Positions 35,710-45,418 of a stretch of 64,000 nucleotides of DNA are shown piece after piece; positions within the stretch are counted from its first letter, which is position 1; each line of letters begins with the position of its first letter. This DNA is from Geosporobacter ferrireducens (GTDB lineage: Bacteria > Bacillota > Clostridia > Peptostreptococcales > Thermotaleaceae), in contig NZ_CP017269.1 in NCBI RefSeq assembly GCF_001750685.1, forward strand, positions 1,116,001 to 1,180,000. The letters run 5' to 3'. Below the pieces are notes generated by a model that saw only the letters and a program-made list of their open reading frames with translations, ran no database searches and was not told where the DNA came from. A program made the translations under genes and the position numbers.

Positions 35710-36561
35710 TTACTGTGCAGCTTTTTCATTCTTTTTTTTATTATTGCAAAATTCTGTCTTAATGATTGGATATTTCTTAGCCAGGCTATAGCCATATCCA
35801 CTAGGCAGGACATGGAGCTTTACTTCAGTGATCGCCAAAGGCTCATTAGGATACTGCTCGCAGGTATTGGTAAATGTTATAGATCTTCCATCAATCACTG
35901 TAACTACACCAGAACCTGCAACCTGAAATTCACCCTTATTATCCAGAATGATCGCTGTATTTTCATCTATGCCAATACCCAGCGAATGAGGATTTTGGGC
36001 AATTGCAGAAAGCAACCTTCCAATTCTTCCCCGTTGATTGAAATGTTGGTCAATGATAACCCCTTCGATTAGCCCCATACCTGGCGCCATCTTGATCGTA
36101 CAACGGCTGGGTGCTTCTTTGTCTACACCCTCTACTACCATAATTTCACTCATCATAGATGCACCTGCGCTGGTGCCGGCTATTACTTTTCCCAGATCTA
36201 CAGCTTTATGCAGATTTTCATGGATCTTGGTTCCTCCAAGAATAGAAGAAATCCTCAATTGATCTCCACCTGTAAAAAAAATACAATCTCCCTTTAACAT
36301 TTGGCCATTGATTTCATCATCATTGGCATCATCCCGGTTTTCAATATTTAAAACAATCGTTGTTTCAATTCCTAAACTTTTAAAAACTTTTTTGTATTGT
36401 TCCCCCGCTTCTTCGGGCTGTTGGGTAGCGGTAGTAATAAGCACAAACCTTGGGTCTTTTTTATTGCTTAATTCTACCAATTTTTTCAGGATTACTTTAT
36501 CCATTTTTTTATCTTCAGCTCCACCGATAACTACTAGATAAGTATCCTTATGTACTATCAT
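35710..36561 (-). CDS. cphB: Cyanophycinase
   Basis: 283 aa, S51-family serine peptidase of the class-I amidotransferase fold. Catalytic Ser is in the nucleophile elbow GTSAGASMM (about residue 130), with FFTGGDQLR before it and GIGIDENTAIIL after it. It hydrolyses cyanophycin to beta-aspartyl-arginine in the cytoplasm. It lies first in the cphBA operon, so synthesis and breakdown are coupled on one transcript, as in other Clostridia. No signal peptide. Confidence 0.95.
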   Translation of the reverse strand: MIVHKDTYLVVIGGAEDKKMDKVILKKLVELSNKKDPRFVLITTATQQPEEAGEQYKKVFKSLGIETTIVLNIENRDDANDDEINGQMLKGDCIFFTGGDQLRISSILGGTKIHENLHKAVDLGKVIAGTSAGASMMSEIMVVEGVDKEAPSRCTIKMAPGMGLIEGVIIDQHFNQRGRIGRLLSAIAQNPHSLGIGIDENTAIILDNKGEFQVAGSGVVTVIDGRSITFTNTCEQYPNEPLAITEVKLHVLPSGYGYSLAKKYPIIKTEFCNNKKKNEKAAQ

Positions 36562-36754
36562 TTCTCATCCTCCTGCACTCCTTATGCGCATTGAATTGCT
36601 ACAGTTATTTGATATTTTTTCCAAAATTTTGCTCTTTCCATACATTTATTTATTATTTTCTTTTTTGTCTAATCTATACTTTCATAACTTATTTTTGTAT
36701 TCATACTTTCATCATTGATCCTCCATAATAAAGATAGAAGGGAGCGATGCAATC

Positions 36755-36961
36755 ATGCCTTGGAAACGCGGTAAAATAAAATTTGATGATGGTTCCGTTT
36801 ATCCAGCGGAATTGCTGGTTAAAGAAGATGGAGAAGTATGGAATGTAAAAGTGCTTAAAGATAATAAGGTCATTGAGGAAATCGATGCACAGCATTTTGC
36901 AAATAAGTTGAAGAAAGATGTTTCATCCGTCTATCCTTTTACCTATGAAATTACAGAATAA
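36755..36961 (+). CDS. Small hypothetical protein, 68 aa
   Basis: GAAGGGAG ribosome site before the ATG. The product is a compact, soluble, beta-rich protein (MPWKRGKIKFDDGSVYPAEL) with no Cys motif or membrane segment. It has its own strong terminator, a 20-bp perfect stem, so it is likely a well-expressed single gene. The family is not recognised. Confidence 0.65.
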   Translation: MPWKRGKIKFDDGSVYPAELLVKEDGEVWNVKVLKDNKVIEEIDAQHFANKLKKDVSSVYPFTYEITE

Positions 36962-36980
36962 AATTAATAAAATATTGTTC

Positions 36981-37030
36981 AAAATAGGCTCAGCTGCATC
37001 TATAGATGCAGCTGAGCCTATTTTGTTTTT
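36981..37030 (+). terminator. Terminator with 20-bp perfect stem
   Basis: A 44-base perfect palindrome (36981-37024, TATA loop) followed by GTTTTTT. Confidence 0.92.
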
Positions 37031-37101
37031 TCTTTATTATTTTACATGGGATAGATTATAAAACAGTACAGATACTAGTAGTGAATTAGGAGGTGTTGCA
37101 A

Positions 37102-38214
37102 ATGAAAATCGCAATTATGGGAGCAGGTTTGTCAGGCCTAGCTTGCGCCATCACATTAGAAAAGCAAGGTCTCTTTTCCACGGTCTTTGAACGTAGAAAT
37201 CAGGTGGGTGATCGGTTTATCAATGGTGAGATCATGCTTGCTATACTTTCTAGACCCATTCGTGATGATCTGGCTTATCTATCCGAAAAGCACGGCATTT
37301 TTTTGAAACCTACGGGTAACATCAAAACTCTGCATCTTCATTCACAGCATAATCATGCGCTAATTACAGGAGCATTGGGTTTTAATAATCTCAGAGGCCG
37401 CCATGATCATTCCTTCGAGAAACAGCTGGAAGGTCAATTAACAAAAACAGAGATTATTTTTAATTCCGATAAGTCCTACGAAGAGTTGCTTCAAGAGTAT
37501 ACCCATGTAATCATGGCTACAGGAGATGCAGCATATGCAGCAAAAGTACAAAATTATCATCAAGATCTAACAGTCTCACTCAAAGGCTGTATTGTTAAAG
37601 GAAAATTTGATCGTTATACGACCGCCGCTTGGTTAGATCATCATATTGCCCCAAAAGGCTACGGATACTTTATTCCTTTTTCTGATACAGAAGGAAATCT
37701 TGTAATTGCATATCCTGATTATCCTGAAAATATGGAACAGGATATAGAAGCCCTATGGCAACGCTTTTATCAAAGGATATGTTTTGAATTTCAACAAGAT
37801 TTAAAAATTGTAGACGGTTTTCAGATTCGGAACTATATTATCGGAAGCTGTAAATCTCCCCGCATCGGCAACACCTTTTTTGTTGGCAATTGCTTTGGCT
37901 CTATTATGCCATTTCTTGGATTTGGACAACTGACATCACTCTTGACTGGTATTTATGCAGCTTATGATTTATGTGGCTTAGGCAACTATGAAAAACTTAC
38001 GATCCCGCTTAAACGCAGTTATGAGCAATCTATTATTTTAAGGAAGACAATGGAGCAATTGAGCAATTCGCAATATGATTTCTTCGTAAAATCGCTAAAT
38101 GGTTCCTTTGGTCATCGACTGTTTCACACCAAGCGTATTAGTCCGCTAAAGGTAGCCAGTTATCTGCTGCGACCCTTCGTTTCGGAAAAATCTGGGGGTA
38201 TTGAAACTGATTAG
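37102..38214 (+). CDS. FAD-dependent oxidoreductase, geranylgeranyl-reductase-like
   Basis: 370 aa from the ATG at 37102; AGGAGG is eight bases upstream, and an in-frame GTG at 37093 overlaps that site. N-terminal dinucleotide-binding motif IMGAGLSGLACAITLE, a mid VIMATGDAAYA segment, and the later NTFFVGNCFGSIMPFLGFG, where flavin-binding Gly-Asp of the GGR family would lie. Substrate unknown. It stands alone between a terminator and a palindromic repeat. Confidence 0.75.
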   Translation: MKIAIMGAGLSGLACAITLEKQGLFSTVFERRNQVGDRFINGEIMLAILSRPIRDDLAYLSEKHGIFLKPTGNIKTLHLHSQHNHALITGALGFNNLRGRHDHSFEKQLEGQLTKTEIIFNSDKSYEELLQEYTHVIMATGDAAYAAKVQNYHQDLTVSLKGCIVKGKFDRYTTAAWLDHHIAPKGYGYFIPFSDTEGNLVIAYPDYPENMEQDIEALWQRFYQRICFEFQQDLKIVDGFQIRNYIIGSCKSPRIGNTFFVGNCFGSIMPFLGFGQLTSLLTGIYAAYDLCGLGNYEKLTIPLKRSYEQSIILRKTMEQLSNSQYDFFVKSLNGSFGHRLFHTKRISPLKVASYLLRPFVSEKSGGIETD

Positions 38215-38254
38215 CATTTTTTGCTACATCATTGATAAAGGGTATATCATGACC

Positions 38255-38384
38255 GGGAGAACACTGTTCTCCCCTACAATACCGCTTTTCGAACTCAAAA
38301 ATATCAAAAGTAGATTTCCCGTAGGGGCGACCTGTGGTCGCCCGTTATACATACCACCGCCGGACGACCACAGGTCGTCCCTAC
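38255..38384. repeat. Palindromic intergenic repeat
   Basis: One hairpin GGGAGAACA-C-TGTTCTCCC (38255-38273) and two mutually inverted 24-base arms (38321-38344 and 38361-38384, two mismatches), each arm itself a hairpin (GGGCGACC/GGTCGCCC type). GC content is far above the surroundings. It fills most of the ~300-bp gap before psuK and looks like a dispersed REP/MITE-like element. The open frame over it is not believed. Confidence 0.75.
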
Positions 38385-38516
38385 TGATGCAGGAATCTAT
38401 AAGTACATACCTGACTTTCCAAAACCATAAACATCAAACCCCTTCACAAATCTTATTTTTTCTGCTATACTATCATTAAGCATTAGCTTATAAAATAAAC
38501 AAAAGTTGGTGGACCT

Positions 38517-39608
38517 ATGACATCCAGAGAAAAGGAAATATTAGAACTACTCAAAAAAAATCCTCAGATTTCTCAACAGGAATTGGCAGATATACTTGGG
38601 ATTACCCGGTCCTCTGCTGCCGTGCATATCACCAATCTCATGAAGAAAGGCTATATTCTTGGCAAAGGTTATCTGTTGAAAGCACAGGATTATGTAGTCG
38701 TAATCGGTGGTGCGAATATAGATATTCATGGTTTTCCAAAAATCAAGCTTATTCCTAGAGACTCTAATCCAGGTAATATCAAGACTTCCCCAGGTGGTGT
38801 AGGCAGAAATATCGCTGAAAATCTTTCAAAGTTAGGTGTTGCAGTAAAATTGCTGTCCGCTTTAGGAGAAGATTTGCATGGAGAAAATCTGCTGAAGGAA
38901 TGTAAAAAATCAGGAATTGATATGGATCACTGCTATTTTTCCAAGGATTTTCCTACCTCAACCTACTTATGCATACTTGATCATAATGGTGATATGTTTG
39001 CTGCCATTGCAGATATGAAGATACAGGAAAAGATATCTGTAGAATATATTCGTGAAAAAGCTCATATCATTGACCATGCATCCGTTGCCATTTTAGACAC
39101 CAATCTTCCGGAAGATACCCTAACCTACCTGCTTCAACATTTTCACAGTACTGATTTTTTCTTAGATCCCGTTTCCACAACAAAGGCAGAGAAGGTAAAA
39201 GATAAGATTGGTCTCTTTCATACGATTAAGCCAAATCGCATGGAAGCAGAAATCCTTTCCGGTGCCTCCATTCGTTCAGAAGCAGATTTGAAAACCGCAG
39301 CCATTTATTTTTTTTCTAAGGGCGTTAAGCGGGTATTTATTACACTGGGGGAAGATGGATTGTATTGTGGAGAACCATCAGAGCAATATTTGCTGCAATC
39401 TCCTAAGGTTTCTCCTGTGAATGCCACTGGTGCCGGTGATGCCTTCATGGCCGCTTTGGCCTACTGCCATACGCAGCAGATGTCATTGAAAGACACTGCC
39501 CACTTTGCTACAGCTGCATCTATTGTGGCGTTATCCCACGAGGACACGATTCATCCACTGATGAGTATTGATACTGTACAAAAAAAACTAAGGGAGTTGA
39601 ATCTATAA
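38517..39608 (+). CDS. psuK: Pseudouridine kinase with N-terminal winged helix
   Basis: 363 aa. Residues 1-~58 are a winged helix-turn-helix ([20 protein letters not shown]) and about 62-355 a PfkB/ribokinase-type domain with [27 protein letters not shown] and the catalytic [11 protein letters not shown]. PsuK phosphorylates pseudouridine for breakdown. The identity is supported by psuG directly downstream, sharing one base (TAATG). The HTH suggests self-regulation of the operon, which is common in this subgroup. Confidence 0.9.
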   Translation: MTSREKEILELLKKNPQISQQELADILGITRSSAAVHITNLMKKGYILGKGYLLKAQDYVVVIGGANIDIHGFPKIKLIPRDSNPGNIKTSPGGVGRNIAENLSKLGVAVKLLSALGEDLHGENLLKECKKSGIDMDHCYFSKDFPTSTYLCILDHNGDMFAAIADMKIQEKISVEYIREKAHIIDHASVAILDTNLPEDTLTYLLQHFHSTDFFLDPVSTTKAEKVKDKIGLFHTIKPNRMEAEILSGASIRSEADLKTAAIYFFSKGVKRVFITLGEDGLYCGEPSEQYLLQSPKVSPVNATGAGDAFMAALAYCHTQQMSLKDTAHFATAASIVALSHEDTIHPLMSIDTVQKKLRELNL

Positions 39609-40519
39609 TGGAAAAGTACCTAGAAATAAAATCAGAAATAAAAAAGGCCTTGGCCGATAAAAAGCCAGTAGTAGCTTTAGAATCTACCATCATTTCCCAT
39701 GGGATGCCCTATCCTCAAAATATTGAAACGGCGAAAAAAGTAGAAGCGTTAATCAGGGAAAACGGTGCAGTTCCGGCAACGATTGGCATTCTTCAGGGAA
39801 AAATGAAGGTTGGACTGACAGAAGAAGAATTGAATTATATGGGCAAGGGAGAAGATATTCTAAAGGTCAGCCGCAGAGATCTTCCTTTCGTACTGGCAAA
39901 GGAGCTTAATGGTGCCACAACGGTAGCTTCTACAATGATCATCGCTGCACTGGCAGGCATTAAGGTATTCGTTACCGGCGGGATCGGAGGGGTCCATCGA
40001 GGTGCCCAGGAAACCTTCGATATTTCTGCTGACCTAATGGAACTGGCCCACACAGACGTAGCCGTTGTCTGCGCCGGTGCCAAATCAATATTGGATATCG
40101 GCTTAACATTAGAGTATCTGGAAACCCATGGTGTTCCTGTTGTTGGCTTTCAGACCGCCGATTTCCCGGCCTTCTTCACAAGAAAAAGTGGTTATCCGGT
40201 AGATTACCGTGTTGATACAGTTGAAGAAGTTGCTGCTGCAATGAAGGCAAAATGGAATTTAAATCTCCATGGCGGTATGATTATCGGTAATCCTATTCCA
40301 TTGGAACATGAGATGAATCGGCAGCTGATTGATCAGGCTATTGCAGATGCATTAAAAGAAGCCAATGAACAAGGAATCAAAGGAAAGCAAATCACACCGT
40401 TCCTGCTTTCAAAGATCAAAGGGATTACTGAGGGTAAAAGCCTGCAATCAAATATTGAATTGGTTTATAATAATGCAAGAGTAGGTGCCCAAATCGCAGC
40501 TGCCTACGCAAGACTATAA
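39608..40519 (+). CDS. psuG: Pseudouridine-5'-phosphate glycosidase
   Basis: 303 aa, the normal length. Conserved family segments include [38 protein letters not shown] and [15 protein letters not shown]. It splits pseudouridine 5'-phosphate to uracil and ribose 5-phosphate (a C-C glycosidic bond) with a Mn-dependent active site. It works after PsuK in cytoplasmic pseudouridine salvage and is the last gene of the operon, followed by a terminator. Confidence 0.95.
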   Translation: MEKYLEIKSEIKKALADKKPVVALESTIISHGMPYPQNIETAKKVEALIRENGAVPATIGILQGKMKVGLTEEELNYMGKGEDILKVSRRDLPFVLAKELNGATTVASTMIIAALAGIKVFVTGGIGGVHRGAQETFDISADLMELAHTDVAVVCAGAKSILDIGLTLEYLETHGVPVVGFQTADFPAFFTRKSGYPVDYRVDTVEEVAAAMKAKWNLNLHGGMIIGNPIPLEHEMNRQLIDQAIADALKEANEQGIKGKQITPFLLSKIKGITEGKSLQSNIELVYNNARVGAQIAAAYARL

Positions 40520-40521
40520 TA

Positions 40522-40552
40522 AAAAAGGCTCTTCTTATGAAAGAGTCTTTTT
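40522..40552 (+). terminator. Terminator of psuKG
   Basis: A 12-bp stem with one G-T pair (AAAAAGGCTCTT), T6 tail. Confidence 0.85.
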
Positions 40553-40717
40553 TATTTAATTTCTAATAGACTATTATACTTTCCATTAATCCATACAAAA
40601 AGATAATAAAAAGAAAAATAAGGCAACAATAGAAGAAAAGAAAAAAGATTGGGGTTACAAGCTTGGCCACTTCCCTAATTTGAAGGAAAAAAGCTTGAAG
40701 GAAGGAGAAAAAATATT

Positions 40718-41089
40718 ATGACGCTTAATTTAAATGAAAATGTAAATACCCTATTTGAAAATTTGGAACAATTCTTAACCTCAAAAACAGTAATAGGTGA
40801 AGCCATAGGAATCGGTGAAATCACACTAGTTCCTATTATCAATCTAACCTTCGGCGTAGGAACTGGTGGTGGCAATGGCAGCGATGAGAAAGGCATTAAG
40901 GGAATGGGCGCAGGCGGAGGTGTCGGTGCAAAAGTTGCACCTGCTGCAATTCTCGTTATTAAGGGTGACAGCGTAGAAATGCTTCCAATCAAGAGTTCAA
41001 ACGGATTAGAAAAGCTAATGGATAGGGTGCCTGAAATTGTATCAAAAATAAAGATCAAAAAGGGCGGGATTTCCAAAGGCGAAGAATAA
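40718..41089 (+). CDS. gerW: Sporulation protein GerW/YtfJ family
   Basis: 123 aa. The family core is clear: SKTVIGEAIGIGEITLVPI, the glycine-rich FGVGTGGGNGSDEKG and GMGAGGGVGAKVAPAAILVI. GerW is a forespore protein needed for germination in B. subtilis. Its presence supports an endospore-former. Length is typical. GAAGGAG precedes the ATG. Single-gene unit. Confidence 0.88.
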   Translation: MTLNLNENVNTLFENLEQFLTSKTVIGEAIGIGEITLVPIINLTFGVGTGGGNGSDEKGIKGMGAGGGVGAKVAPAAILVIKGDSVEMLPIKSSNGLEKLMDRVPEIVSKIKIKKGGISKGEE

Positions 41090-41115
41090 GCGGCAGATTT
41101 TTCCGCTTATTCTTT
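41082..41115 (+). terminator. Terminator of gerW
   Basis: A 12-bp stem AAGAATAAGCGG/CCGCTTATTCTT with a T-run. Confidence 0.88.
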
Positions 41116-41236
41116 TTATTGAGCAGGGGAACACGCTCATTCGTCTCTATCGCTTGGTATATAGAGAATTCATCGGAATGTATGTTGCAAACCATGCAAT
41201 CCGGTTGATTTATCCATACCACGCTTATAATAAATC

Positions 41237-42262
41237 CTATGTAAATAATTGACGTATACTTGCACTTCCAGATTTATAATGTATCTTTGCCTGCGCCCCA
41301 TTGATCAGAGTAAGCTGTGGCGGCATGTGTCCAATATCCGTATCATATAAAACCGGGATGTTTAACTCTCCGAAAGCTGCCTGCAGGGCATCTACATAGG
41401 TAAAGTCTTCTGTATCCGCATACCCTTCCACTCTGCCGTAGAGTATACCCTTACAGTTTTTAAACCAATCACACTGCTTCATTTGCCATAAAGTTCTATA
41501 AATATCTGTTGCGTTCATTTCGCAGCTTTCAAAGTACCACACAATACCTTCCTGACATTGTTCTATGTACTCTCCTACCGGCGCATACTGTGTCCCGATT
41601 AACTTGCAAAGCACATCCATGCAGCCTCCCAGCAGCCGACCTTCAAACTTGACTTCTTTTTTATTGCCTAGCATTTTCCATTCCACTTTTTCCGTCAAAT
41701 GATAGGCTGGAAACTTCGTTTCTGTAACAGGCAGCCATTCTTTTTGATAATGGGTAAGACTATGCTGTTCGAAACTTTCTCCTGCTTCTGTGGCTAAAAT
41801 GTTTAAAGCAGCCAATACTGATTCATGGGGAGATTCATTGCTAAAATCCATAAAGTTAGGGCCGTGTGCCGTAGCTATATTCAATTTTAAAGTCATAACA
41901 AACAGCAAGGTGCTGGTATCTGAAAAACCCATAATCCACTTTGGCGGCATATCCCTCAAAGTCTCAAAGTCCAGATAAGGCAGGATATCTACCAAGAGTT
42001 CTCCTCCCCAAGGGGGAATGATGGCTTTGGTTACCGGATCAGTATAAAACTTCATAAATTCTGCAGCGCGCTGTTCCCCTGATCCACTGGCAGCCTTGTA
42101 CTGATTTCTTACCAGCGGTGTTTCTATACAATGATAGCCTCTTGCAACCATTTGTCTAATTCCGTACTCCAGCTTCCGAATAAAGGGTCCTGTCACACCC
42201 GAAGATGGTGCTATGATTCCAATAAGATCACCTTTTTTTAAAGGCTCAGGATATCTCAGCAT
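41237..42262 (-). CDS. LD-carboxypeptidase / S66 peptidase (MccF-like)
   Basis: 341 aa. AAAGGAG sets the ATG at 42262. Serine peptidase family S66: IGIIAPSSGVTG at the N-terminus, the nucleophile in MGFSDTSTLL, later YFESCEMNATDIYRTL with the catalytic Glu, and the His in DTDIGHMPPQL. Relatives cleave tetrapeptides of peptidoglycan (LdcA) or hydrolyse microcin-like acyl-sulfamoyl adenylates (MccF). No microcin genes are near. Cytoplasmic. Confidence 0.85.
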   Translation of the reverse strand: MLRYPEPLKKGDLIGIIAPSSGVTGPFIRKLEYGIRQMVARGYHCIETPLVRNQYKAASGSGEQRAAEFMKFYTDPVTKAIIPPWGGELLVDILPYLDFETLRDMPPKWIMGFSDTSTLLFVMTLKLNIATAHGPNFMDFSNESPHESVLAALNILATEAGESFEQHSLTHYQKEWLPVTETKFPAYHLTEKVEWKMLGNKKEVKFEGRLLGGCMDVLCKLIGTQYAPVGEYIEQCQEGIVWYFESCEMNATDIYRTLWQMKQCDWFKNCKGILYGRVEGYADTEDFTYVDALQAAFGELNIPVLYDTDIGHMPPQLTLINGAQAKIHYKSGSASIRQLFT

Positions 42263-42438
42263 CTTAACACTCCTTTCTATCACTTTAATTATTATACTAA
42301 AAATGGAATTTATTGTATATCTGATATTTTTTTATCCTATGCAACTTTTCCTCAGTAATAGCGTCTAAATAAACATATGCAGTAAAGATTAAGATTTGTT
42401 ATATATTTGTATGGCAAATTTAACGGATAATCAAGGTG

Positions 42439-42460
42439 AAAACTTCCACTTGGAAGTTTT
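42439..42460. repeat. Orphan hairpin in intergenic DNA
   Basis: Perfect 10-bp inverted repeat AAAACTTCCA-CT-TGGAAGTTTT between two minus-strand units. It could be a second terminator for the operon at 42.5-43.4 kb. Confidence 0.5.
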
Positions 42461-42503
42461 TATATAAAGAGAGTTGCTCTCTGAAAAAAATCCCCGCAAA
42501 ACA

Positions 42504-42540
42504 GGAACCCGCTGCTAAGTCAATCTTACAGCGGGTTCTT
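42504..42540 (-). terminator. Terminator of the nucleoside-recognition gene pair
   Basis: An 11-bp GC-rich stem (GAACCCGCTG core) that overlaps the last codons; minus-strand sequence continues CTGTTTTGC, so the U-tract is imperfect. Confidence 0.55.
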
Positions 42541-42987
42541 GCTGAGTTCATTCTTATGATCCTTCATCGTTCTGGAAATTACTAATGTTACCAGGATAGC
42601 CATAGCAGTTCTGCTTCCCAGCAGCAGCCAGCCATTGGCTCCGATAGCCGCAAAAATCAAAGTATCTTCTATAACAGCGTGACAGGCAATTAGAAATACA
42701 CCAATCAGAGTCGTATCCTTTTTTGATAAATTTCCCTCTTTTGCACTTTGCAAAATAACTCCTGCGCCATAGGATAATCCAAAGATCAAACCCACCAATA
42801 ATGGAAAAGTAGCCTCCTTTGACATCCGAAAGGGCTTTACAATAAAATCTAGTCCTGTAGAAATTTTATCTAGGACTTTATAATCTTTTGCCAGCTGCAT
42901 GACTACCATCAGGGGAATAACAATTTTAGCAATGGAATAAACAGATTTTATGCTCCCCAATATAGCTTCCTTTAAAACTTCTACCAT
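42526..42987 (-). CDS. Nucleoside-recognition-domain membrane protein (second of pair)
   Basis: 153 aa with four or so membrane segments and a nucleoside-recognition (Gate) domain pattern, including PLLVGLIFGLSYGAGVI and LIACHAVIEDTLIFA. It overlaps its upstream partner by seven bases. Split gate-domain pairs resemble SpmA/SpmB and YjiH-type systems; the solute is unknown. Not SpmB proper on length and motif grounds. Confidence 0.75.
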   Translation of the reverse strand: MVEVLKEAILGSIKSVYSIAKIVIPLMVVMQLAKDYKVLDKISTGLDFIVKPFRMSKEATFPLLVGLIFGLSYGAGVILQSAKEGNLSKKDTTLIGVFLIACHAVIEDTLIFAAIGANGWLLLGSRTAMAILVTLVISRTMKDHKNELSKNPL

Positions 42988-43409
42988 AAAATTTCACCTA
43001 CCCTTGATACAATCAGGCCAGCGATTACTGCTAAACCCATTCTTATAAAAAGTACATTTGACAGCTTCATACCCAGCTTTTTCGTAATCGCTGTCTCCAT
43101 AAACAAACTGTGTGAAAAAGACAGCATAATTGCTATAATCGTCGCCTCCAGCGGTGTCAAGCTCATGGCTTTCATTGCGCCAATGGCACCATATAGGGTT
43201 GACACATTTCCTATAACCAGAACAATTGCTGCCTCTCCAGGCAAATGAAAAATCTGCATAAGTGGCTCAAACACCTCTGCAATCCAATCAATAACCGGTG
43301 TATACTTTAAAAAGGTCACAAAAAAATAAATGGGAACAATGATTTTCCCAAGCATCCAGGTAGTCTCAAACCCCTTTTTCAAGCCACTTTTTATCGAATT
43401 TCCCAGCAT
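42981..43409 (-). CDS. Nucleoside-recognition-domain membrane protein (first of pair)
   Basis: 142 aa, about four membrane segments, with the gate-type core GNVSTLYGAIGAMKAMSLTP and the conserved SFSHSLFMETAITKKLG. Together with the overlapping downstream gene it covers what is one long protein in other systems. It likely forms a heteromeric inner-membrane protein. Function unknown. Confidence 0.75.
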   Translation of the reverse strand: MLGNSIKSGLKKGFETTWMLGKIIVPIYFFVTFLKYTPVIDWIAEVFEPLMQIFHLPGEAAIVLVIGNVSTLYGAIGAMKAMSLTPLEATIIAIMLSFSHSLFMETAITKKLGMKLSNVLFIRMGLAVIAGLIVSRVGEILW

Positions 43410-43490
43410 TTGATCTCACCCTTCTCTACATTTTCCTACTATAATATTGTAAAATTATTTCGAGTCCCTACAAAAAATTATACCACAAAA

Positions 43491-43958
43491 TTATCGCTGT
43501 TGTCCCAGATAAATGGTATGCCCAGTAAAGTTTTTTTCAGCATCCCGCCATAATTGATATTTGATGGTTTCAGGATATACGGCTATAGTGGTTTTCTCTA
43601 TTTCCTCTTTAGAATAGAATCTTGATTCAACAATAAACTGATCCTCTACTTCCGGATCAATCCCCGTCTTTACGGCTTCATTTTCTGCTTCTGCCGTAAA
43701 GAAGAGCCCTACATGATGGATATTCTTTTTCCAATCAATATATTCCCTTACATAAACCAGTTTTCCTGGCATACACTTAATACAGCACTCTTCCCGAACT
43801 TCTCTAACCAATGCGTCTGTAACACTTTCATCTCCTTCTAACCCTCCACCTGGAAGGGTCAGCCACTCCTCTTTTGTTTCTGGATCTCGATGAAATACCA
43901 GCAACAGTTCATGATTGCGGTTAAAAATTATTGCTGCTGCCCGAACACGAATATACAT
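43491..43958 (-). CDS. Nudix hydrolase with an altered Nudix box
   Basis: About 155 aa. AAGGGTG fits the ATG at 43958; a GTG three codons before overlaps it. The Nudix box reads GGLEGDESVTDALVREVREE followed by CCI, so all metal-binding Glu residues are kept but the family Gly is replaced by Cys. It should hydrolyse a nucleoside diphosphate linked to another group. The substrate cannot be read. Single-gene unit. Confidence 0.88.
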   Translation of the reverse strand: MYIRVRAAAIIFNRNHELLLVFHRDPETKEEWLTLPGGGLEGDESVTDALVREVREECCIKCMPGKLVYVREYIDWKKNIHHVGLFFTAEAENEAVKTGIDPEVEDQFIVESRFYSKEEIEKTTIAVYPETIKYQLWRDAEKNFTGHTIYLGQQR

Positions 43959-44164
43959 AACGCTCACCCTTTATCCCTTTTCCTATCCTTATTATGCCAC
44001 ACATCACTGCATTTTCCCATAGAATATTCTGTTTTTTCCTTTAATTTATTGGTAAACCTATCTTTCTTTAAATTCGGTTATGCTATACTGGAAATAGATG
44101 TATAAAAACGATATTATAATCGATGATCGTTTTTATCTGCACATAAGAATTGGAGGGGTGTATC

Positions 44165-45304
44165 ATGCAATATAGGAAATTTGGAAAAGAAGGTTTTGAT
44201 GTTTCTGTTTTAGGCTTTGGCTGTATGCGTCTGCCTATTTTAGATGGTGATGATAGCAAGATCCATGAAGCTGAAGCTATATCCATGCTAAGAAAAAGTA
44301 TTGATCTAGGGGTAAATTATGTGGACACTGCCTTTTTTTATCATAAAGGTAATAGTGAGCGCTTTGTAAGCAAAGCACTGGCAGATGGTTATCGTGAGAA
44401 GGTTTATCTGGCAACGAAACTCCCGGTATGGCTTACTAATAGCTACGAAGATTTTGATAAGTATCTGAATCAACAGTTAAAAAATCTAGATACCGATTGG
44501 ATTGACTGTTATTTATTACATGGATTACATAAAGAGGTATGGGAAAAAATAAAAAACCTAGAGGTACTAGACTTTCTGGATGCAGCAAAAAAAGACGGCC
44601 GTATTAAGTATGCAGGTTTCTCTTTCCATGATGAGGTAGACTTATTCAAAGAAATCGCGGATGCCTATGATTGGGATTTTTGTCAGATTCAGCTAAATTA
44701 CACAGATACTGCTTATCAGGCCGGAATAGAAGGGTTAGGCTATGCCAATGATAAAAATATTCCTGTCATTATCATGGAACCCTTAAAAGGCGGCCGTCTT
44801 ACCATAAATCCACCGGATGATATCATGACATTATGGGCACAGTCTGAAGTTCAGAGAACCCCTGCTGAATGGGCACTGCGCTGGGTATGCAATCAACCAG
44901 AGGTAACACTGGTATTGAGCGGTATGAGTACAATGGAGCAAGTAGAGGAAAATATTAAGATCGTAGAGGATGCCTACCCCAATACATTAACCGAAGCAGA
45001 TCTGAAGATCATTGATGCAGTCAAAGAAAAGTACCAGCAGATGATCAAAGTGAATTGCACAGGCTGTGAGTATTGTATGCCCTGTCCTGTGGGAGTGAAC
45101 ATTCCACGAAATTTTACCCTCTACAATGACGTATTTATGTATAATTTAATAGACCCTTCCATTCAAACCTATAACAACTGGTTAAAAGAAAATGAACGGG
45201 CATCCGCCTGTGCTGCCTGCGGTAAATGTATGGAAGTCTGTCCACAAAACATCGATATCATAGAGCACCTAAAGGATGTTCACAAGACCCTATCAAAAAA
45301 ATAG
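44165..45304 (+). CDS. Aldo/keto reductase with C-terminal 4Fe-4S ferredoxin domain
   Basis: 379 aa. GGAGGGG fits the ATG at 44165; a TTG five codons earlier overlaps it. Residues 1-~290 are an aldo/keto reductase barrel (VLGFGCMRLPI, VDTAFFYHKGNSE, YLLHGLHKEVWE, and the conserved AEWALRWV). About 295-370 is a ferredoxin-type region with two Cys clusters, CTGCEYCMPCP and CAACGKCMEVCP. Such fusions are common in anaerobes and probably exchange electrons through Fe-S clusters. Substrate unknown. Confidence 0.9.
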   Translation: MQYRKFGKEGFDVSVLGFGCMRLPILDGDDSKIHEAEAISMLRKSIDLGVNYVDTAFFYHKGNSERFVSKALADGYREKVYLATKLPVWLTNSYEDFDKYLNQQLKNLDTDWIDCYLLHGLHKEVWEKIKNLEVLDFLDAAKKDGRIKYAGFSFHDEVDLFKEIADAYDWDFCQIQLNYTDTAYQAGIEGLGYANDKNIPVIIMEPLKGGRLTINPPDDIMTLWAQSEVQRTPAEWALRWVCNQPEVTLVLSGMSTMEQVEENIKIVEDAYPNTLTEADLKIIDAVKEKYQQMIKVNCTGCEYCMPCPVGVNIPRNFTLYNDVFMYNLIDPSIQTYNNWLKENERASACAACGKCMEVCPQNIDIIEHLKDVHKTLSKK

Positions 45305-45365
45305 TCCGCTTAAGAAGCTGTATCTTTAAAAAATAAAAATTTAGTGGCCGAATTAAAAAAGTTAC

Positions 45366-45406
45366 AAAAATACGCTTAGCATGCCGGCATGCTAAGCGTA
45401 TTTTTT
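45366..45406. terminator. Terminator (40-base perfect palindrome)
   Basis: Perfect self-complementary AAAAATACGCTTAGCATGCC arm and its complement with a T6 tail, between convergent genes. Confidence 0.88.
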
Positions 45407-45418
45407 AGAATGAAAATC

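Noticed and set aside
38201..38479. 92-codon plus-strand frame over the palindromic repeat
   Set aside because: Its sequence (PVGATCGRP and similar) is simply the repeat translated; no ribosome site.
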